A DNA stretch of 64,000 nt from Agarivorans aestuarii (GCF_019670125.1 NZ_AP023033.1:186001-250000); one strand, 5' to 3'; counted from the first letter of the stretch, positions 52,744 through 63,486 are shown. Notes: generated by a model not told the origin, from the sequence alone. Translations and numbers: made by a program.

Positions 52744-54393
52744 TTAGTTTGCACTAGCCTGATAATAAAGAATGGTATAACGGCCTTTATCGATGCGCTG
52801 AGTAGTCTCTGGCAAGCTGTCATCCATGTTGGGTTTATCGCGAAAATAAACCATTACTGGTGCATGCTGGCGTTGCTGCTCAATAAATTGCGCCAGCTGT
52901 TTGCTTTCGATAAAGCGATGTTGTGCGTCGGGATATTCTAGGCCGTAGCGAACCTCACCCTTTTGACCAACAAGATAAACGTCTTCACGTTTAAAGTACC
53001 AGTTAAAGGCCGACATAGTATCGGGATAGTCCGCAACCAATACCGTATTGGGTTCGACCAAATGAGCGATTTGCTGCATAAACTTAGCCGGCATTTTTGA
53101 GTAGATGCTTAAGTTAGGGAAGGTTGCCCAAGCTAGCATGAACAAGCCCAGTGGCATTAGCATATAGCTGGCGACTTTGCCGTTTAAGCTGGTGGCCTTG
53201 ATTGCGACAACGGCCATGGCCGACCAAAACGCAAAGATGCTGAATAACAACCAAGGACGATAAGCTTCGTCGGCGTCTAGCGGCAGTTTGCCAGTGTAAT
53301 GAAGTACCAAGGTAGTTACGGCTAACAAGGCAAATAGTATCGCATTTAACCAGCTGCCCCATGTTAAGCCTTTGCAGGATTTAGCAAAGGCTTGTTGAAT
53401 ACCAAAGGCAAACAAGATGGCGAGAGGTGCCATTATTGGCAAAATATAGGTGGCTAGTTTGCCCTTGGCCATGGAGAAAAACAGCAGCGGCAAAATGGCC
53501 CACAATAAGGCGTAACGCAGCAGCGGCGAATGCATTTGGCCTTTCAAGTGGCTTATAGCGCTAGGTGACCAAAATAACCAAGGTAGTACACCTGCCGCTA
53601 AGAAAGGCAGGTAATACCACATTGGCGCCGAGTGTTGGGCGTTATCAGCAGCAAAGCGCTGAATATGCTCAATCCAAAAGAAGTAATGCCAGTAGTCTGG
53701 CTCGGCAGCATGAATAGCTAAACCCCAAGGTAGGCAAACTAGCACGGCTAGCAGCATTACCCACCAACCCCATTTGAGAATGGTTTTAAATTGTTTGTCC
53801 CAAAGCATGTAGGGAACCACCACCAGCACTGGTAGCGCTAGTGCTAAAAAGCCTTTGGTAAGCACCGCACAGCCACAATATAAACCGGCTAAACCGTAAT
53901 ACTTGGCGCGTTGCCGCATTTCTTCGCTGCGAATGGCAAAGTAAAAGGCGGTAAAGCTGGCGGTTAGCCAAAGGTTTAGCATGCTGTCTAATACGCTGTA
54001 GGTGCCCACACCAGACACCATAAACATGCTCAAATAAATGCCAGAGCTTAACCAAGCCACTGGGCGAGAGGCAAAGCGCGCGAGCAGCAAAAATATGCAA
54101 AAAGCTGCCCCTAAAGCGCTAAAGGCTGAAGCGGCACGCACCGCAAAGTTAGTTTCGCCAAAAATAAGTTGCGAAACCGCGTTCATCCAGTAACCCATCA
54201 CTGGCTTTTCGAAATAGCGTAAGTCGTTAAAGCGTGGTACCACCCAGTCACCACTTGCCACCATCTCCCGAGATATCTCGGCGTAACGCAATTCATCGGG
54301 AGACCAAAGGTCACGTAAACCTAAGGGTAATAGGTACAAAATGATAAAAAAGATCGGCACCCAAGTCGCTAGGTTAATTCGTAAGTGGCGCAT
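52744..54393 (-). CDS. arnT: Undecaprenyl-phosphate-aminoarabinose transferase ArnT
   Basis: With the ATG at 54391-54393 the protein is 549 residues, as in E. coli (550). It belongs to the GT-C glycosyltransferase family with about 12 membrane helices. The conserved loop [23 protein letters not shown] and the [11 protein letters not shown] motif are clear. It transfers L-Ara4N from undecaprenyl phosphate to lipid A on the periplasmic face, lowering negative charge and giving polymyxin resistance. A longer start at 54435 overlaps arnD. Confidence 0.95.
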   Translation of the reverse strand: MRHLRINLATWVPIFFIILYLLPLGLRDLWSPDELRYAEISREMVASGDWVVPRFNDLRYFEKPVMGYWMNAVSQLIFGETNFAVRAASAFSALGAAFCIFLLLARFASRPVAWLSSGIYLSMFMVSGVGTYSVLDSMLNLWLTASFTAFYFAIRSEEMRQRAKYYGLAGLYCGCAVLTKGFLALALPVLVVVPYMLWDKQFKTILKWGWWVMLLAVLVCLPWGLAIHAAEPDYWHYFFWIEHIQRFAADNAQHSAPMWYYLPFLAAGVLPWLFWSPSAISHLKGQMHSPLLRYALLWAILPLLFFSMAKGKLATYILPIMAPLAILFAFGIQQAFAKSCKGLTWGSWLNAILFALLAVTTLVLHYTGKLPLDADEAYRPWLLFSIFAFWSAMAVVAIKATSLNGKVASYMLMPLGLFMLAWATFPNLSIYSKMPAKFMQQIAHLVEPNTVLVADYPDTMSAFNWYFKREDVYLVGQKGEVRYGLEYPDAQHRFIESKQLAQFIEQQRQHAPVMVYFRDKPNMDDSLPETTQRIDKGRYTILYYQASAN

Positions 54394-54412
54394 GTTACTA
54401 GTACTTCCTGAT

Positions 54413-55327
54413 TTAACTGGTGTGAGGGCGAACAAGTGAGGCTTGATGGCTTAACCAGCCTTCGCGCCCATCCATTTCTATGTTTAATATGCTGTCTTGT
54501 GGCCAAGAGACATAGTCTTGATCCAGCAGGTCACACAGGGGTACAAACTCAATGCCTTGTTGCTTGGCGCTAATAATTAGCTGCTCAAACATCTCTGCGC
54601 AAACAATGCCTTCAACCTCTGCATGAATGGTGTAAACATTTAAGGCATCGGCTTTAATGCGATCAAGAATCGCTTGGTTATAGTTAGTTTCGTCTACACC
54701 CTCTTGACCAATTAGCTCGTCATAGGTGGGCAAGGTGACCGGAATTTGTGGAGCCATCCCAGGCTTGGGAACAAAAATTGACTCACCACGGCAGTCGCTG
54801 TTGTAACGAAAGGGAAAGGCTTCTTTTTCGTCTAAGGTGGTTTCGGTACAACGCCAACCCGCCACTGCGCTACATTGCACATCTTTGCCGGTAATATCCG
54901 CAAGCAACTGATAACCTTTGCGAATTTCTTCACCCAGCTCGCTTTGGCTCATGCTGTCGGTTTTCATTTGCCATTTGTGGTGATCCCAAGCGTGCAGACC
55001 AATTTCGTGGCCAGCTCGGTCGGTATCTTTGATCACCGAAGCGAGCTTTTTACCAATGATGGGACCCGGCCAAAAAGTACCGCGTAAAATAATATCCCAA
55101 CCGTATAGACTGGCGGCTTTGGAACGTAACATCTTTTTCAAAAAGGCCGGACGCAAAAGGCGCCAAATATGGCGCCCCATGTTGTCGGGTCCAACGGTGA
55201 AAAAGAACGACGAGGTAATGTTGTGGCGTTGAAAAATGTCTAATAGCTTGGGCACGCCTAAGCGCGTGCCACGAAAGGTATCTACATCAATGCGTAAGCC
55301 AACTTTAATTGGATCTTTCGAACTCAT
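54413..55327 (-). CDS. arnD: 4-deoxy-4-formamido-L-arabinose-phosphoundecaprenol deformylase ArnD
   Basis: This 304-residue polysaccharide-deacetylase-type enzyme has the motif 1 IDVDTFRGTR (DVD), HEIGLHAWDHHKW (metal His pair) and RYNSDCRGE. E. coli ArnD is 296 residues. It removes the formyl group from undecaprenyl-P-Ara4FN. It follows arnA after 2 bases. Confidence 0.95.
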   Translation of the reverse strand: MSSKDPIKVGLRIDVDTFRGTRLGVPKLLDIFQRHNITSSFFFTVGPDNMGRHIWRLLRPAFLKKMLRSKAASLYGWDIILRGTFWPGPIIGKKLASVIKDTDRAGHEIGLHAWDHHKWQMKTDSMSQSELGEEIRKGYQLLADITGKDVQCSAVAGWRCTETTLDEKEAFPFRYNSDCRGESIFVPKPGMAPQIPVTLPTYDELIGQEGVDETNYNQAILDRIKADALNVYTIHAEVEGIVCAEMFEQLIISAKQQGIEFVPLCDLLDQDYVSWPQDSILNIEMDGREGWLSHQASLVRPHTS

Positions 55328-55329
55328 TA

Positions 55330-57306
55330 TTACTCATCAACAGCTGTTTTTAAGAAGAAGTCGAGGGTTTCCTCGATAGTGTCTTCCATCATAATCCTTG
55401 GTTCCCAATCAAGTAAACGCTTGGCATTGCGAATACTTGGACGACGATGCTGTACGTCTTGGTAACCATCGCCATAGAAGGTTTTGCTTTCTACCAAGTG
55501 GTAGCCGGCAAACGGTGGGAATTTTTCGCGCAGTGGGTGAGCATCAAACTTTTCAACCAAGGTCTCAGCCATTTGTTTAATACTGGCTTCGTTGTCTGGC
55601 GAACCAATGTTGATGATCTGCCCATCACACAAGCCGTCTTTGTTCTCAATAATGCGGAACAAGGCTTCAATCGCTTCGGAGATATCAGTGAAACAACGTT
55701 TTTGCTCGCCGCCATCAATTAGCTTAATTGGAGTACCTTCTACCAAGTTTAAGATTAGCTGGGTAATGGCACGACTAGAACCTACACGTGCTGAGTTTAA
55801 GCTATCTAAACGCGGGCCCATCCAGTTGAATGGACGGAACAAGGTGAACTTAAGGTTATCTTTTTTACCGTAGGCCCAAATCACTCGGTCTAGAAGCTGT
55901 TTTGAGGTGGAGTAAATCCAGCGCTGGCGGTTAATTGGGCCAGTGATTAGTGGCGAGCTGTCTTCGTTAAACTCATCATCAGTGCACATGCCGTACACTT
56001 CAGAGGTAGACGGGAAGATAATGCGCTTGTTGTATTTCACACATTCGCGAACAATTTTTAAGTTCTCTTCGAAGTCTAATTCAAATACGCGTAGCGGGTT
56101 ACGGGTGTATTCGATAGGGGTGGCAATCGCTACCAAGGGCAATACGATGTCACATTTTTTAATGTGGTATTCGATCCATTCACTGTGAATGGTGATATCA
56201 CCTTCAACAAAATGGAAATCTGGATGCTCTAGATGCTGTTCAATTTGGTTAGCACTCATGTCCATGGCGTAGATTTCGTACTTACCATCGTCTAACAAAC
56301 GCTTGGTTAAGTGGTTACCAATAAAGCCGTTAGCACCCAAAATTAGTACTTTTTGACGACGTTTTGCAGCAATAATCGCACTGGCTTGAGGGCCAAAACG
56401 CATGCCTGCTACTAGGTGCATTTCGGAGGCTAACTGCTCGCCATTCAGGTATAAACCATTTTCGGCTTGACCCGCGTTAACCACTAAAGAGCCTTGAGTA
56501 CAGGCAATGGTTAATGGCGAGGTCGCAACAATGGTGCCTGGCGTGGCATCAAATTCCTGCTCGCTAGCACTGGTGCTCCAAAAAATAACTTTGCGTTCGC
56601 CCAAAAAGGTAAAGGCACCAGGGAAGGGTTCGGTAACCGCGCGGCACAGGTTGAAAATGCTTTGCGCGTTGTCAGACCATTTAATTTCACCGTCTGCTGG
56701 TGTGCGGCGGCCAAATACCGTGGCTTGGCTTTCGTCTTGAGCAGTTAAGTTGTGGCTACCTGCAATCAGTTGCGGTAGTGCTTTGGCAAGCAACTGGCTG
56801 CTTAGCTCTGTTAAACGGCTATGCAAAGTAGCTGCGGTATCGTCGTTGGCAATGCTGAGCTTTTCTTGGGCCACAATATCGCCCGCATCGGCTCTAGCTG
56901 TCATGGCATGCAAAGTAACGCCGGTTTCGGTTTCGCCATTTACCAATGCCCAGTTAACTGGAGCACGACCACGGTAGCGTGGTAACAAAGAACCATGCAG
57001 GTTGAAGCCGCCTTTCGGCGCGATGTCTAGCACCGCTTGGCTGATCATAGAGCGGTAGTAGAAGGAGAAAAATACATCAGGCTGCATTGCCTTGATTTTT
57101 TCTACCCAAAGGGGGTGATTAACGTCCTCTGGAGCAAATACCGGAATACCGTTACGCGCCGCAAGCTTGGCTACGGATTCAAAAAATACATTTTCATTGC
57201 CATCGTCTAAATGGGTAAATACGGCGGCGATTTCTACGCCTGCATCGAGAAGACTTTTAATACCGGCACAACCAATGTTGTGATAGGCAAACACCACTGC
57301 TTTCAT
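55330..57306 (-). CDS. arnA: Bifunctional UDP-glucuronate decarboxylase/formyltransferase ArnA
   Basis: This 658-residue fusion matches E. coli ArnA (660). Residues 1-300: UDP-Ara4N formyltransferase with [21 protein letters not shown] and FVNGET-type [13 protein letters not shown]. Residues 315-658: UDP-glucuronate decarboxylase with NAD-binding [41 protein letters not shown] and [16 protein letters not shown] (Tyr/Lys of the SDR triad). AAGGAATAAGCC precedes the ATG. It catalyses the first and third dedicated steps of L-Ara4N synthesis. Confidence 0.97.
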   Translation of the reverse strand: MKAVVFAYHNIGCAGIKSLLDAGVEIAAVFTHLDDGNENVFFESVAKLAARNGIPVFAPEDVNHPLWVEKIKAMQPDVFFSFYYRSMISQAVLDIAPKGGFNLHGSLLPRYRGRAPVNWALVNGETETGVTLHAMTARADAGDIVAQEKLSIANDDTAATLHSRLTELSSQLLAKALPQLIAGSHNLTAQDESQATVFGRRTPADGEIKWSDNAQSIFNLCRAVTEPFPGAFTFLGERKVIFWSTSASEQEFDATPGTIVATSPLTIACTQGSLVVNAGQAENGLYLNGEQLASEMHLVAGMRFGPQASAIIAAKRRQKVLILGANGFIGNHLTKRLLDDGKYEIYAMDMSANQIEQHLEHPDFHFVEGDITIHSEWIEYHIKKCDIVLPLVAIATPIEYTRNPLRVFELDFEENLKIVRECVKYNKRIIFPSTSEVYGMCTDDEFNEDSSPLITGPINRQRWIYSTSKQLLDRVIWAYGKKDNLKFTLFRPFNWMGPRLDSLNSARVGSSRAITQLILNLVEGTPIKLIDGGEQKRCFTDISEAIEALFRIIENKDGLCDGQIINIGSPDNEASIKQMAETLVEKFDAHPLREKFPPFAGYHLVESKTFYGDGYQDVQHRRPSIRNAKRLLDWEPRIMMEDTIEETLDFFLKTAVDE

Positions 57307-57334
57307 GGCTTATTCCTTAACAGTAAGAGGTAAA

Positions 57335-58339
57335 TTAGTTGTTGTTGCTAACGGCTTTTGCATCGTTGTCACGGGCTTGTTTAGTGGCTTCGCCTACCAG
57401 CACATCTTGTACGTAGTAGCGCGGTCGTGCCCTTACATCGGAGTATATTCGGCCGATGTATTCGCCCAGTAAACCTAGGCCAACAAATTGCGCGCCTATA
57501 AAAATAAATAATAGAGCAAATAGCGGGAATACCCCGTCTACGCCCCATTCTGCGCCGTAGATTAAGCGCATAAATAGTAGTACCAAACCAAACAAGCCAC
57601 CTAAGGCTGCAATAGCGCCGCCCATAATGCTTAGCATTCTTAATGGTGCGGTGGTCATGCTGGTGAGCAAATCAAACATTAAGTTAATTAAACCCATGAT
57701 ATTGTATTTCGATTCGCCTTGCTGGCGCTCGCTATGTTCAACATCAATTTCAACGGTATGACGAGCAAAACCGTTGGCCAAAATGGGAATAAAAGTACTG
57801 CGTTCGTGACACTGCAGCATGGCATCAACCACGTGGCGACGATAGGCGCGTAACATGCAGCCATAGTCATTCATTTCTACGCCAGTAGAGCGTTTTACAA
57901 TCTTGTTGATAAGCATTGAAGGGTAGCGGCGTAAGCGGCTGTCTTGGCGGTTCTTACGCACTGTGCCTACAGAGTCGTAACCTTCTTCAGCTTTTGCTAC
58001 CAAGTTTGGAATTTCTTCCGGTGGATTTTGTAAATCGGCATCTAGGGTCACAATTAAGTCACCACGTACATGCTCAAAACCCGCCATAATAGCGTTGTGT
58101 TGGCCATAGTTGCGGTTAAGAATAATGCCTACTACATGGCTGCCTTCTTCGGCAGAGGCCGCTTCAATTTGGTCTGCACTATTGTCTTTACTGCCATCAT
58201 CGATCAGCAGTAACTCATAGTCTTTACCCATTGTATCAGCGGCTGCACAGGTGCGCTGAATCAGCTCTTGTAAGCTGTCGGCTTCGTTATAAACCGGTAT
58301 CACTATGGATACAAAATTAATCTCTTGCTTATGCCTCAT
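57335..58339 (-). CDS. arnC: Undecaprenyl-phosphate 4-deoxy-4-formamido-L-arabinose transferase ArnC
   Basis: A GT2 glycosyltransferase of 334 residues (from the ATG at 58337-58339, overlapping the arnB stop). The soluble N-terminal domain has [26 protein letters not shown] and [14 protein letters not shown] (DxD-like). Two C-terminal membrane helices ([20 protein letters not shown] and [22 protein letters not shown]) follow. It links Ara4FN to undecaprenyl phosphate at the inner membrane. Confidence 0.95.
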   Translation of the reverse strand: MRHKQEINFVSIVIPVYNEADSLQELIQRTCAAADTMGKDYELLLIDDGSKDNSADQIEAASAEEGSHVVGIILNRNYGQHNAIMAGFEHVRGDLIVTLDADLQNPPEEIPNLVAKAEEGYDSVGTVRKNRQDSRLRRYPSMLINKIVKRSTGVEMNDYGCMLRAYRRHVVDAMLQCHERSTFIPILANGFARHTVEIDVEHSERQQGESKYNIMGLINLMFDLLTSMTTAPLRMLSIMGGAIAALGGLFGLVLLFMRLIYGAEWGVDGVFPLFALLFIFIGAQFVGLGLLGEYIGRIYSDVRARPRYYVQDVLVGEATKQARDNDAKAVSNNN

Positions 58340-59504
58340 GAGAAGGTCCAATATTTGGTTTGATTGCAGTAATTACACGCTCAACATCGCTGAGTTGCAT
58401 ACCAGGGAACAGCGGTAATGAGCAAATGCGCTGACTGTTAAATTCGGTGTTGCTTAGGTCTGGGTTAATTTCGCCAAACTGCGTTGCATAGTTTTCTCGA
58501 TAGTACTTTTGGCTATGGCAGGCCTTAAAGTGAATGCCTGCGCCAATGCCTTGTTGCTTTAACATGCCAATCAGTTGGTCACGGTCAAAACCACAAATAC
58601 TCGGCTCTACTCTCACTATCATTAAATGCCAGCAATGCTTATGAGTATAGCTGGGCACGCTCATTGGCGTAATGCCCGCTACATCGCTTAGTAACTCTCG
58701 ATAATGCGCAACTAAGGCTTGTCGCTGAGCTGTAATGCTCTCTAAGCGCTGCATTTGACCTAAGCCTAGTACGGCACAAATATCTGGCATGTTGTATTTG
58801 TAGCCCGGCTCAATCACTTCTGCTTGTGGCGCCCTACCTTGGGTTTCGCGGTCGAAGGCATCAACGCCCAAACCATGAAACTTAAGACGACGAATCCGCT
58901 CAGCCAATTTGGCGTCGTTGGTGGTAAAAATACCGCCTTCCGCAGTGGTTACATTTTTTATCGCATGTAAGGAGAAGATACAGTGGCCAGTTTGGCCAAT
59001 TGGCCGACCCTTATACTCACAGCCAATGGCATGTGCCGCATCTTCGACCACCGGAATATTGTATTGTTCCGCCAAGGCGTAAATTGCGTCTAGATCGAGG
59101 GGGGCACCCGCGTAATGCACCGGGATGATAAGCTTGGTTTTGTCGCTAATCAGCGCTTCAATTCGCTCTGCACTTGTCATCAGCGTATCGGCGTCTACAT
59201 CCACAAAAACCGGCTTAGCACCCATTAAGGTAATTAGGTTAACGGTAGATACCCAGGTCATAGATGGAGTAATAACTTCATCGCCAGGGCCAATGCCTAA
59301 AGCCACCAGAGTAAGGTGCAAACCGGCGGTGGCACTACTTAGCGCTACGGCGTGTTCGGCACCAGTATAGCTTTTTATGGCGTTTTCTAACTCAGCGTTT
59401 TTTGGTCCGGTAGTAATCCAACCGGATTTGAGTACCTCAACCACTGCGTCGATTTCTTGTTGTTCAATCGCTGGGCGACTTAGGGGTAAAAATGTTTGTT
59501 CCAT
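58329..59504 (-). CDS. arnB: UDP-4-amino-4-deoxy-L-arabinose aminotransferase ArnB
   Basis: This 391-residue PLP enzyme of the DegT/DnrJ/EryC1 family has SGWITTGP, the [14 protein letters not shown] segment, [14 protein letters not shown] (Asp binding the PLP nitrogen) and [14 protein letters not shown] with the Schiff-base Lys. It uses glutamate to aminate UDP-4-ketopentose. It is the first gene of the operon, order arnB-C-A-D-T-E-F, complete and all on the minus strand. No pmrE/ugd gene is in the window. Confidence 0.96.
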   Translation of the reverse strand: MEQTFLPLSRPAIEQQEIDAVVEVLKSGWITTGPKNAELENAIKSYTGAEHAVALSSATAGLHLTLVALGIGPGDEVITPSMTWVSTVNLITLMGAKPVFVDVDADTLMTSAERIEALISDKTKLIIPVHYAGAPLDLDAIYALAEQYNIPVVEDAAHAIGCEYKGRPIGQTGHCIFSLHAIKNVTTAEGGIFTTNDAKLAERIRRLKFHGLGVDAFDRETQGRAPQAEVIEPGYKYNMPDICAVLGLGQMQRLESITAQRQALVAHYRELLSDVAGITPMSVPSYTHKHCWHLMIVRVEPSICGFDRDQLIGMLKQQGIGAGIHFKACHSQKYYRENYATQFGEINPDLSNTEFNSQRICSLPLFPGMQLSDVERVITAIKPNIGPSHEA

Positions 59505-59792
59505 GACTCTCGGTCAGCATATCTATACCAAAGTGGATGAAGTCTAACCGTGCTGCGGGTTTATTGAAAGGCTCAAACGTCGGTCTTGTGTGTTGATTAG
59601 GTAAATATCGGTGTTTTTTGTAAGTGCTTTCTTGAATTAGTGTGCTTGTTCCAATTTATGCAACGATGCAAACCATTTTCGCTAGCTAATCAATACTCGC
59701 TGTTGTGCAACAATGCCCGCATTAAGGCCTTTAGCCTTACGCAGTTGAATTTGATTCCGCTGCTTAATTCATAAACGTATAGGGTATTAGTG
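59505..59792. other. Regulatory region between arnB and the divergent small secreted-protein gene
   Basis: These 288 bases hold an operator-like motif at 59619-59636. No clear PmrA or PhoP box was recognised. No gene is seen. Confidence 0.6.
59619..59636. promoter_or_regulatory. Operator-like motif upstream of arnB
   Basis: TGTAAGTGCTTTCTTGAA is identical over 18 bases to 42591-42608 in front of the sugar porin, and is a LacI-type operator variant with GTGC at the centre. It lies about 115 bases before the arnB start and about 155 before the divergent secreted-protein gene. Confidence 0.6.
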
Positions 59793-60182
59793 ATGAATAA
59801 GGTTCTAACATTGGTGACTGCTGCAAGCGCTAGCTTGGTACTGGCCTTACCGGCTTCGGCTGGGCAATTAAACAATGAGCAAAAGCAACTGGCGGTTGAT
59901 ATGGCCAATAGCAGTGCGCGCTGTTTGGCGGCGCATGCTTATATTCATGATAAAGATGAACGACAAGCCTTAGCGCAAATTGTTGCGCACATGCCAGATG
60001 AGCAAATAAGTCGGGAGTCATCAGCATTTCTAACGGTATTAGGTTACGGTTTGGGTGAGGCATCTATGGGTTTACATGCCGTTGAGCAGGAAAGTGGCAA
60101 ACAAGAAGCGCTAGCTTTAGCCGAAACGGTTTATCAGAATAACCAGTGCAATATTGATGAAGTGCTAAAAAGTGTAAGTTAA
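59793..60182 (+). CDS. Small secreted protein of unknown function
   Basis: With the ATG at 59793 the protein is 129 residues, with a signal peptide cleaved near ASA-GQ (residues 1-23). The mature part is helical and has two cysteines (SSARCLAAHAYI, NNQCNIDE) that could pair. AGGG lies upstream; a GTG three bases earlier is an alternative. It is divergent from the arn operon and convergent with glpD. No family was recognised. Confidence 0.65.
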   Translation: MNKVLTLVTAASASLVLALPASAGQLNNEQKQLAVDMANSSARCLAAHAYIHDKDERQALAQIVAHMPDEQISRESSAFLTVLGYGLGEASMGLHAVEQESGKQEALALAETVYQNNQCNIDEVLKSVS

Positions 60183-60200
60183 GCGCTTTTGTTTAGACAA

Positions 60201-60231
60201 CCAAGCCTGAGATCGTAGCAATCAGGCTTGG
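60201..60231. terminator. Hairpin between convergent secreted-protein gene and glpD
   Basis: CCAAGCCTGA and TCAGGCTTGG form a perfect 10-bp stem with an 11-base loop. No T-run on either strand, so it is a weak or factor-aided bidirectional terminator. Confidence 0.6.
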
Positions 60232-60246
60232 TATGGTTAATGCCAA

Positions 60247-61779
60247 CTAGCTTGCTTGAGCGGTGTTTTCTAAAGATTCCTGCTGAAGATGCTTGTTATT
60301 CAAATAATCTTGTAAACGCTGCTGTTGTTCTTCGGTAAATGCTAAACCTTGTTTGGTTCTGCGCCACAAAATGTCCTCTTTTCGATAAGCCCATTCTTGC
60401 TCACACAGGTAGTCGACTTCTAATTGATACAAATTTCCGCCAAATAGCTCACCTAAACCCTGCTGTTTAGCATTGTGTACTATTTGTTCGGCTTGGCTAC
60501 CGTAGTGCATGCACCAGCGGGCTACTAGCCCTGGGGGTAAATCGCTGTTGGCTTGTTGCCGCTTAATATAAGAGTGAATATCTCCGCCAATAGCGCCGCC
60601 CGGTAAGAAAGAGGCTTTAGTCCACGCTGGACCTAGATCGTTAATGCGGGGAGCTAACATTTCTAAGGCCGCTTCGGCCAGTTTTCGGTAAGTCGTTAAC
60701 TTGCCGCCAAATACCGATAACAGCGGAGCCCCTTCTGCTTTATCACTTAATTCTAAGGTGTAGTCACGAGTAACTGCCGAAGGATCATTCGACTCATCTT
60801 GGCAAAGTGGTCGTACTCCAGAAAAAGTATGAATAACATCGCTGGGCGCGATTTGCTGAGTAAAGTGCTGGTTGACTACATCACACAAGTAGCTGACTTC
60901 ATCATTGGAGATCGCCACCTCGGAAGGGTTGCCTTGATATTCCACATCGGTAGTGCCAATTAACGAGTATTGCTGCTGATAAGGGATCACAAACACAATG
61001 CGTTTATCGGTGTTTTGTAAGATGTAGGATTGCGGCTCGTCGTGAATTTTTGGCACCACTATATGACTGCCTTTTACTAGGCGAATGGTGCGTGGTGGTG
61101 TTTGTTGCATGTTCTCTTCAATGAACTGCTGAACCCAAGGGCCAGCGGCGTTAACTAAGGTGTTGCAGCGATACTGTTGTTGCACACCCGTTTGCGTGTC
61201 TTTTACATCTACCAACCAATGTTTGGCTTGGCGTTTGGCTGCTACTACTTGTTGGCGTGGCGCAATAAACGCGCCGTGTTTAGCTGCTAACAAGGCATTA
61301 CTAATCACTAGTCGAGCATCGTCCACCCAACAATCAGAGTATTCAAAGCCTTTGGTAATATCACTTTTTAGTACATCACTGTGAGCGAAGCTTAAGCCCT
61401 TACAACCGGGAAGGGTGCCGCGTTTAGCTAGGTTGTCGTAAAGAAAGAGCCCCATGCGTATCAATATCCAAGGTCGCAGGTGGGGGCGATGTGGCAAACG
61501 AAAACGCATCGGCTCAACAAGGTGAGGAGCCATATTTAGCAATACTTCACGCTCTTTAAGGGCTTCGCTCACTAAACGAAACTCATAATGCTCTAAATAA
61601 CGCAGGCCACCATGGATCAGCTTCGAACTAGCAGAAGAGGTTGCGCTGGCTAGGTCGTTTTGCTCAAACAAAGCAACGCGTTGCCCTCGGCCAGCGGCAT
61701 CTGCCGCTATGCCCACGCCGTTTATACCACCACCAATGACTATTAGGTCGAAGTTATGCGGGTCATTTGTTTGTGCCAT
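60247..61779 (-). CDS. glpD: Aerobic glycerol-3-phosphate dehydrogenase
   Basis: This 510-residue FAD enzyme oxidises glycerol-3-phosphate to dihydroxyacetone phosphate at the inner membrane and feeds electrons to quinones. The FAD-binding start LIVIGGGINGVGIAADAAGRG, the SSASSKLIHGGLRYLEHYEF motif and GVRPLCQDE are typical. The ATG at 61777-61779 is chosen (AGGA 9 bases upstream); an upstream start at 61848 would span the GlpR operator. E. coli GlpD has 501 residues. A GlpR operator lies upstream. Confidence 0.96.
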   Translation of the reverse strand: MAQTNDPHNFDLIVIGGGINGVGIAADAAGRGQRVALFEQNDLASATSSASSKLIHGGLRYLEHYEFRLVSEALKEREVLLNMAPHLVEPMRFRLPHRPHLRPWILIRMGLFLYDNLAKRGTLPGCKGLSFAHSDVLKSDITKGFEYSDCWVDDARLVISNALLAAKHGAFIAPRQQVVAAKRQAKHWLVDVKDTQTGVQQQYRCNTLVNAAGPWVQQFIEENMQQTPPRTIRLVKGSHIVVPKIHDEPQSYILQNTDKRIVFVIPYQQQYSLIGTTDVEYQGNPSEVAISNDEVSYLCDVVNQHFTQQIAPSDVIHTFSGVRPLCQDESNDPSAVTRDYTLELSDKAEGAPLLSVFGGKLTTYRKLAEAALEMLAPRINDLGPAWTKASFLPGGAIGGDIHSYIKRQQANSDLPPGLVARWCMHYGSQAEQIVHNAKQQGLGELFGGNLYQLEVDYLCEQEWAYRKEDILWRRTKQGLAFTEEQQQRLQDYLNNKHLQQESLENTAQAS

Positions 61780-61809
61780 GTTGAGCGATCCTTTCAATAA
61801 AGTTCGTTT

Positions 61810-61827
61810 TGTTTCGATATCGAGCAT
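61810..61827. promoter_or_regulatory. GlpR operator upstream of glpD
   Basis: TGTTTCGATATCGAGCAT matches the 18-base site before glpK at the CGNNNTCGAGCAT half and less well in the left half, as GlpR sites often do. It lies 31 bases before the glpD start. Confidence 0.7.
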
Positions 61828-61971
61828 AATAGAGCATTTTGTGATCAAAAAACAATTACCGATGTAAAAAAAATGTGCAAAACGCGCTTTTAAGCTTGCC
61901 GGCTAGATTTGTCTGCATGGAGTATTTGCTCTAAACTGTTACATCTTGTTAACAATTGTTTGCGGTAAGCT

Positions 61972-62718
61972 ATGAAGATCCATCAGTTGGAAGGCTATAT
62001 TCAGAATATTTTTTTGATTGAGTATCCGAACAAATTACTCTTGCTGGATGGCTGTTGCCGCGCTGATGTTGCAATGCTTAAGCGTTTTATCTGTGAACAG
62101 TTAGCACGACCACTTAGCCAACTAGAACTGGTGATGGTAACCCATATGCATCCAGATCATGCTGGTGGTGCCAGTTACTTGCAACGCCGTTTTAAGCTTT
62201 CTATTGCAGGAGCTGAACACCCTGGCGAGTGGTATCAAGGCATTGCCGGAAGGTGTAAGCATTTAGTGGATTTGGCCTTAGCGCATTATGTTGCGAAGCG
62301 GCATCGGCGGGCTAAAGCCAATTTGTGGTATTCGCCCAAACTCAACTTTACCCATCGGCTTAAAGATGGTCAGGGCTTACCGGGGTTTGAAGATTGGCTG
62401 GTGTACTTTACGCCCGGTCATACCGACCGAGATTTATCGCTCTATCATCCAGCCACAAAAACCTTATATGTGGCAGATTGCATCTTGCGGGTGAAAGGCA
62501 GTTTGATTTGTCCGTTTCCTATCTCTAACCCTAGCCTGTATCGCCAATCTATTGAGCGGTTTAGCCAAATGCAGGTTGATAACTATTTACTGGCCCATGG
62601 CGAGGGCGGCAAGATCAACCAAGCAGAGTTAAGCCAATTGCAGCAACTTTGTCCCGAACAGGCTACCAGCTATAAAGGCTTTCTTGGTGAACTGCTGCGC
62701 AAGCGCTTAACTGCTTAA
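61972..62718 (+). CDS. Metallo-beta-lactamase-fold hydrolase
   Basis: This 248-residue protein has the MBL metal motif THMHPDH (HxHxDH at residues 58-63), then GHTDRDLSLY with a further ligand His, and VADCILR with the bridging Asp. There is no signal peptide. It resembles generic hydrolases of the glyoxalase II-like/lactonase group. It lies between glpD and glpR, divergent from glpD, and overlaps the end of glpR by 12 bases. The substrate is unknown; a link to glycerol or dihydroxyacetone metabolism is only contextual. Confidence 0.85.
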   Translation: MKIHQLEGYIQNIFLIEYPNKLLLLDGCCRADVAMLKRFICEQLARPLSQLELVMVTHMHPDHAGGASYLQRRFKLSIAGAEHPGEWYQGIAGRCKHLVDLALAHYVAKRHRRAKANLWYSPKLNFTHRLKDGQGLPGFEDWLVYFTPGHTDRDLSLYHPATKTLYVADCILRVKGSLICPFPISNPSLYRQSIERFSQMQVDNYLLAHGEGGKINQAELSQLQQLCPEQATSYKGFLGELLRKRLTA

Positions 62719-63486
62719 CTGAGTAGGGCAAAGTGTTAACTGTACGTCTTGTTGTTTAAGGATTTCGCTGATGTCTTGTGGCACTGGTCGATCGGTATAC
62801 AAGTGGTCAATTTGCGCGATATTGCCAATGTTAATCATCGCGTTACGGCCAAACTTACTGTGGTCTGCGGCAAGAATAACGTTGCGCGAACTAGCAATAA
62901 TGGCTTGAGTTACACGCACCTCGTGGTAGTCAAAATCCAGCAGTGAGCCATCTAAATCAATGCCGCTAACCGTTACTACCCCATAATCTAGGCGAAATTG
63001 TTTTATGAAGTCGATGGTGGCTTCACCCACTATGCCACCATCTTTATTACGCAACGCGCCGCCGGCCATAATCACATTAAAGTCGTCTTTAACCATCAGT
63101 AGTGATGCAACATGAATATTGTTAGTGATAATACGTAAATCGCGGTGCTCCAATAGTGCTCTAGCAATTGTTTCGGCGGTGGTACCAATATCCAAAAACA
63201 GCGATGCGCCATTGGGGATCTGCTCGGCAATTTTCTGAGCAATGCTTTCTTTTTCAAGATGTTGTTTGATCTTTCTACTGGAATAAGAGTCGTTCACTAC
63301 GCTACTCGATAGTAACGAAGCACCACCGTGGTGGCGGTGAATCAGCTTCTGTTCGGCCAATACATTAAGGTCGCGGCGAATGGTTTGCGGGCTTACATTA
63401 AGTGATTCTACTAATTCTTCGGTAGCCACAAAGCCTTGGGTTTTTATCACCTGCAAGATTTGTTGATGGCGTTGAGTCTGCTTCAC
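62707..63486 (-). CDS. glpR: Glycerol-3-phosphate regulon repressor GlpR (DeoR family)
   Basis: The N-terminal DeoR helix-turn-helix reads VKQTQRHQQILQVIKTQGFVATEELVE, SLNVSPQTIRRDLNVLAEQ, almost the E. coli GlpR sequence. The effector domain has IGTTAETIARALL, MAGGALRNKDGGIVGEA and HSKFGRNAMINIG. The GTG at 63484-63486, matching E. coli MKQTQRH, gives 259 residues; an ATG at 63513 adds nine. It represses glpD and glpK until glycerol-3-phosphate binds. It overlaps the convergent MBL gene. Confidence 0.93.
   Translation of the reverse strand: MKQTQRHQQILQVIKTQGFVATEELVESLNVSPQTIRRDLNVLAEQKLIHRHHGGASLLSSSVVNDSYSSRKIKQHLEKESIAQKIAEQIPNGASLFLDIGTTAETIARALLEHRDLRIITNNIHVASLLMVKDDFNVIMAGGALRNKDGGIVGEATIDFIKQFRLDYGVVTVSGIDLDGSLLDFDYHEVRVTQAIIASSRNVILAADHSKFGRNAMINIGNIAQIDHLYTDRPVPQDISEILKQQDVQLTLCPTQLSS

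Noticed and set aside
59505-59792. PmrA/PhoP box upstream of arnB
   Set aside because: No convincing CTTAA-N5-CTTAA or PhoP direct repeats were found.
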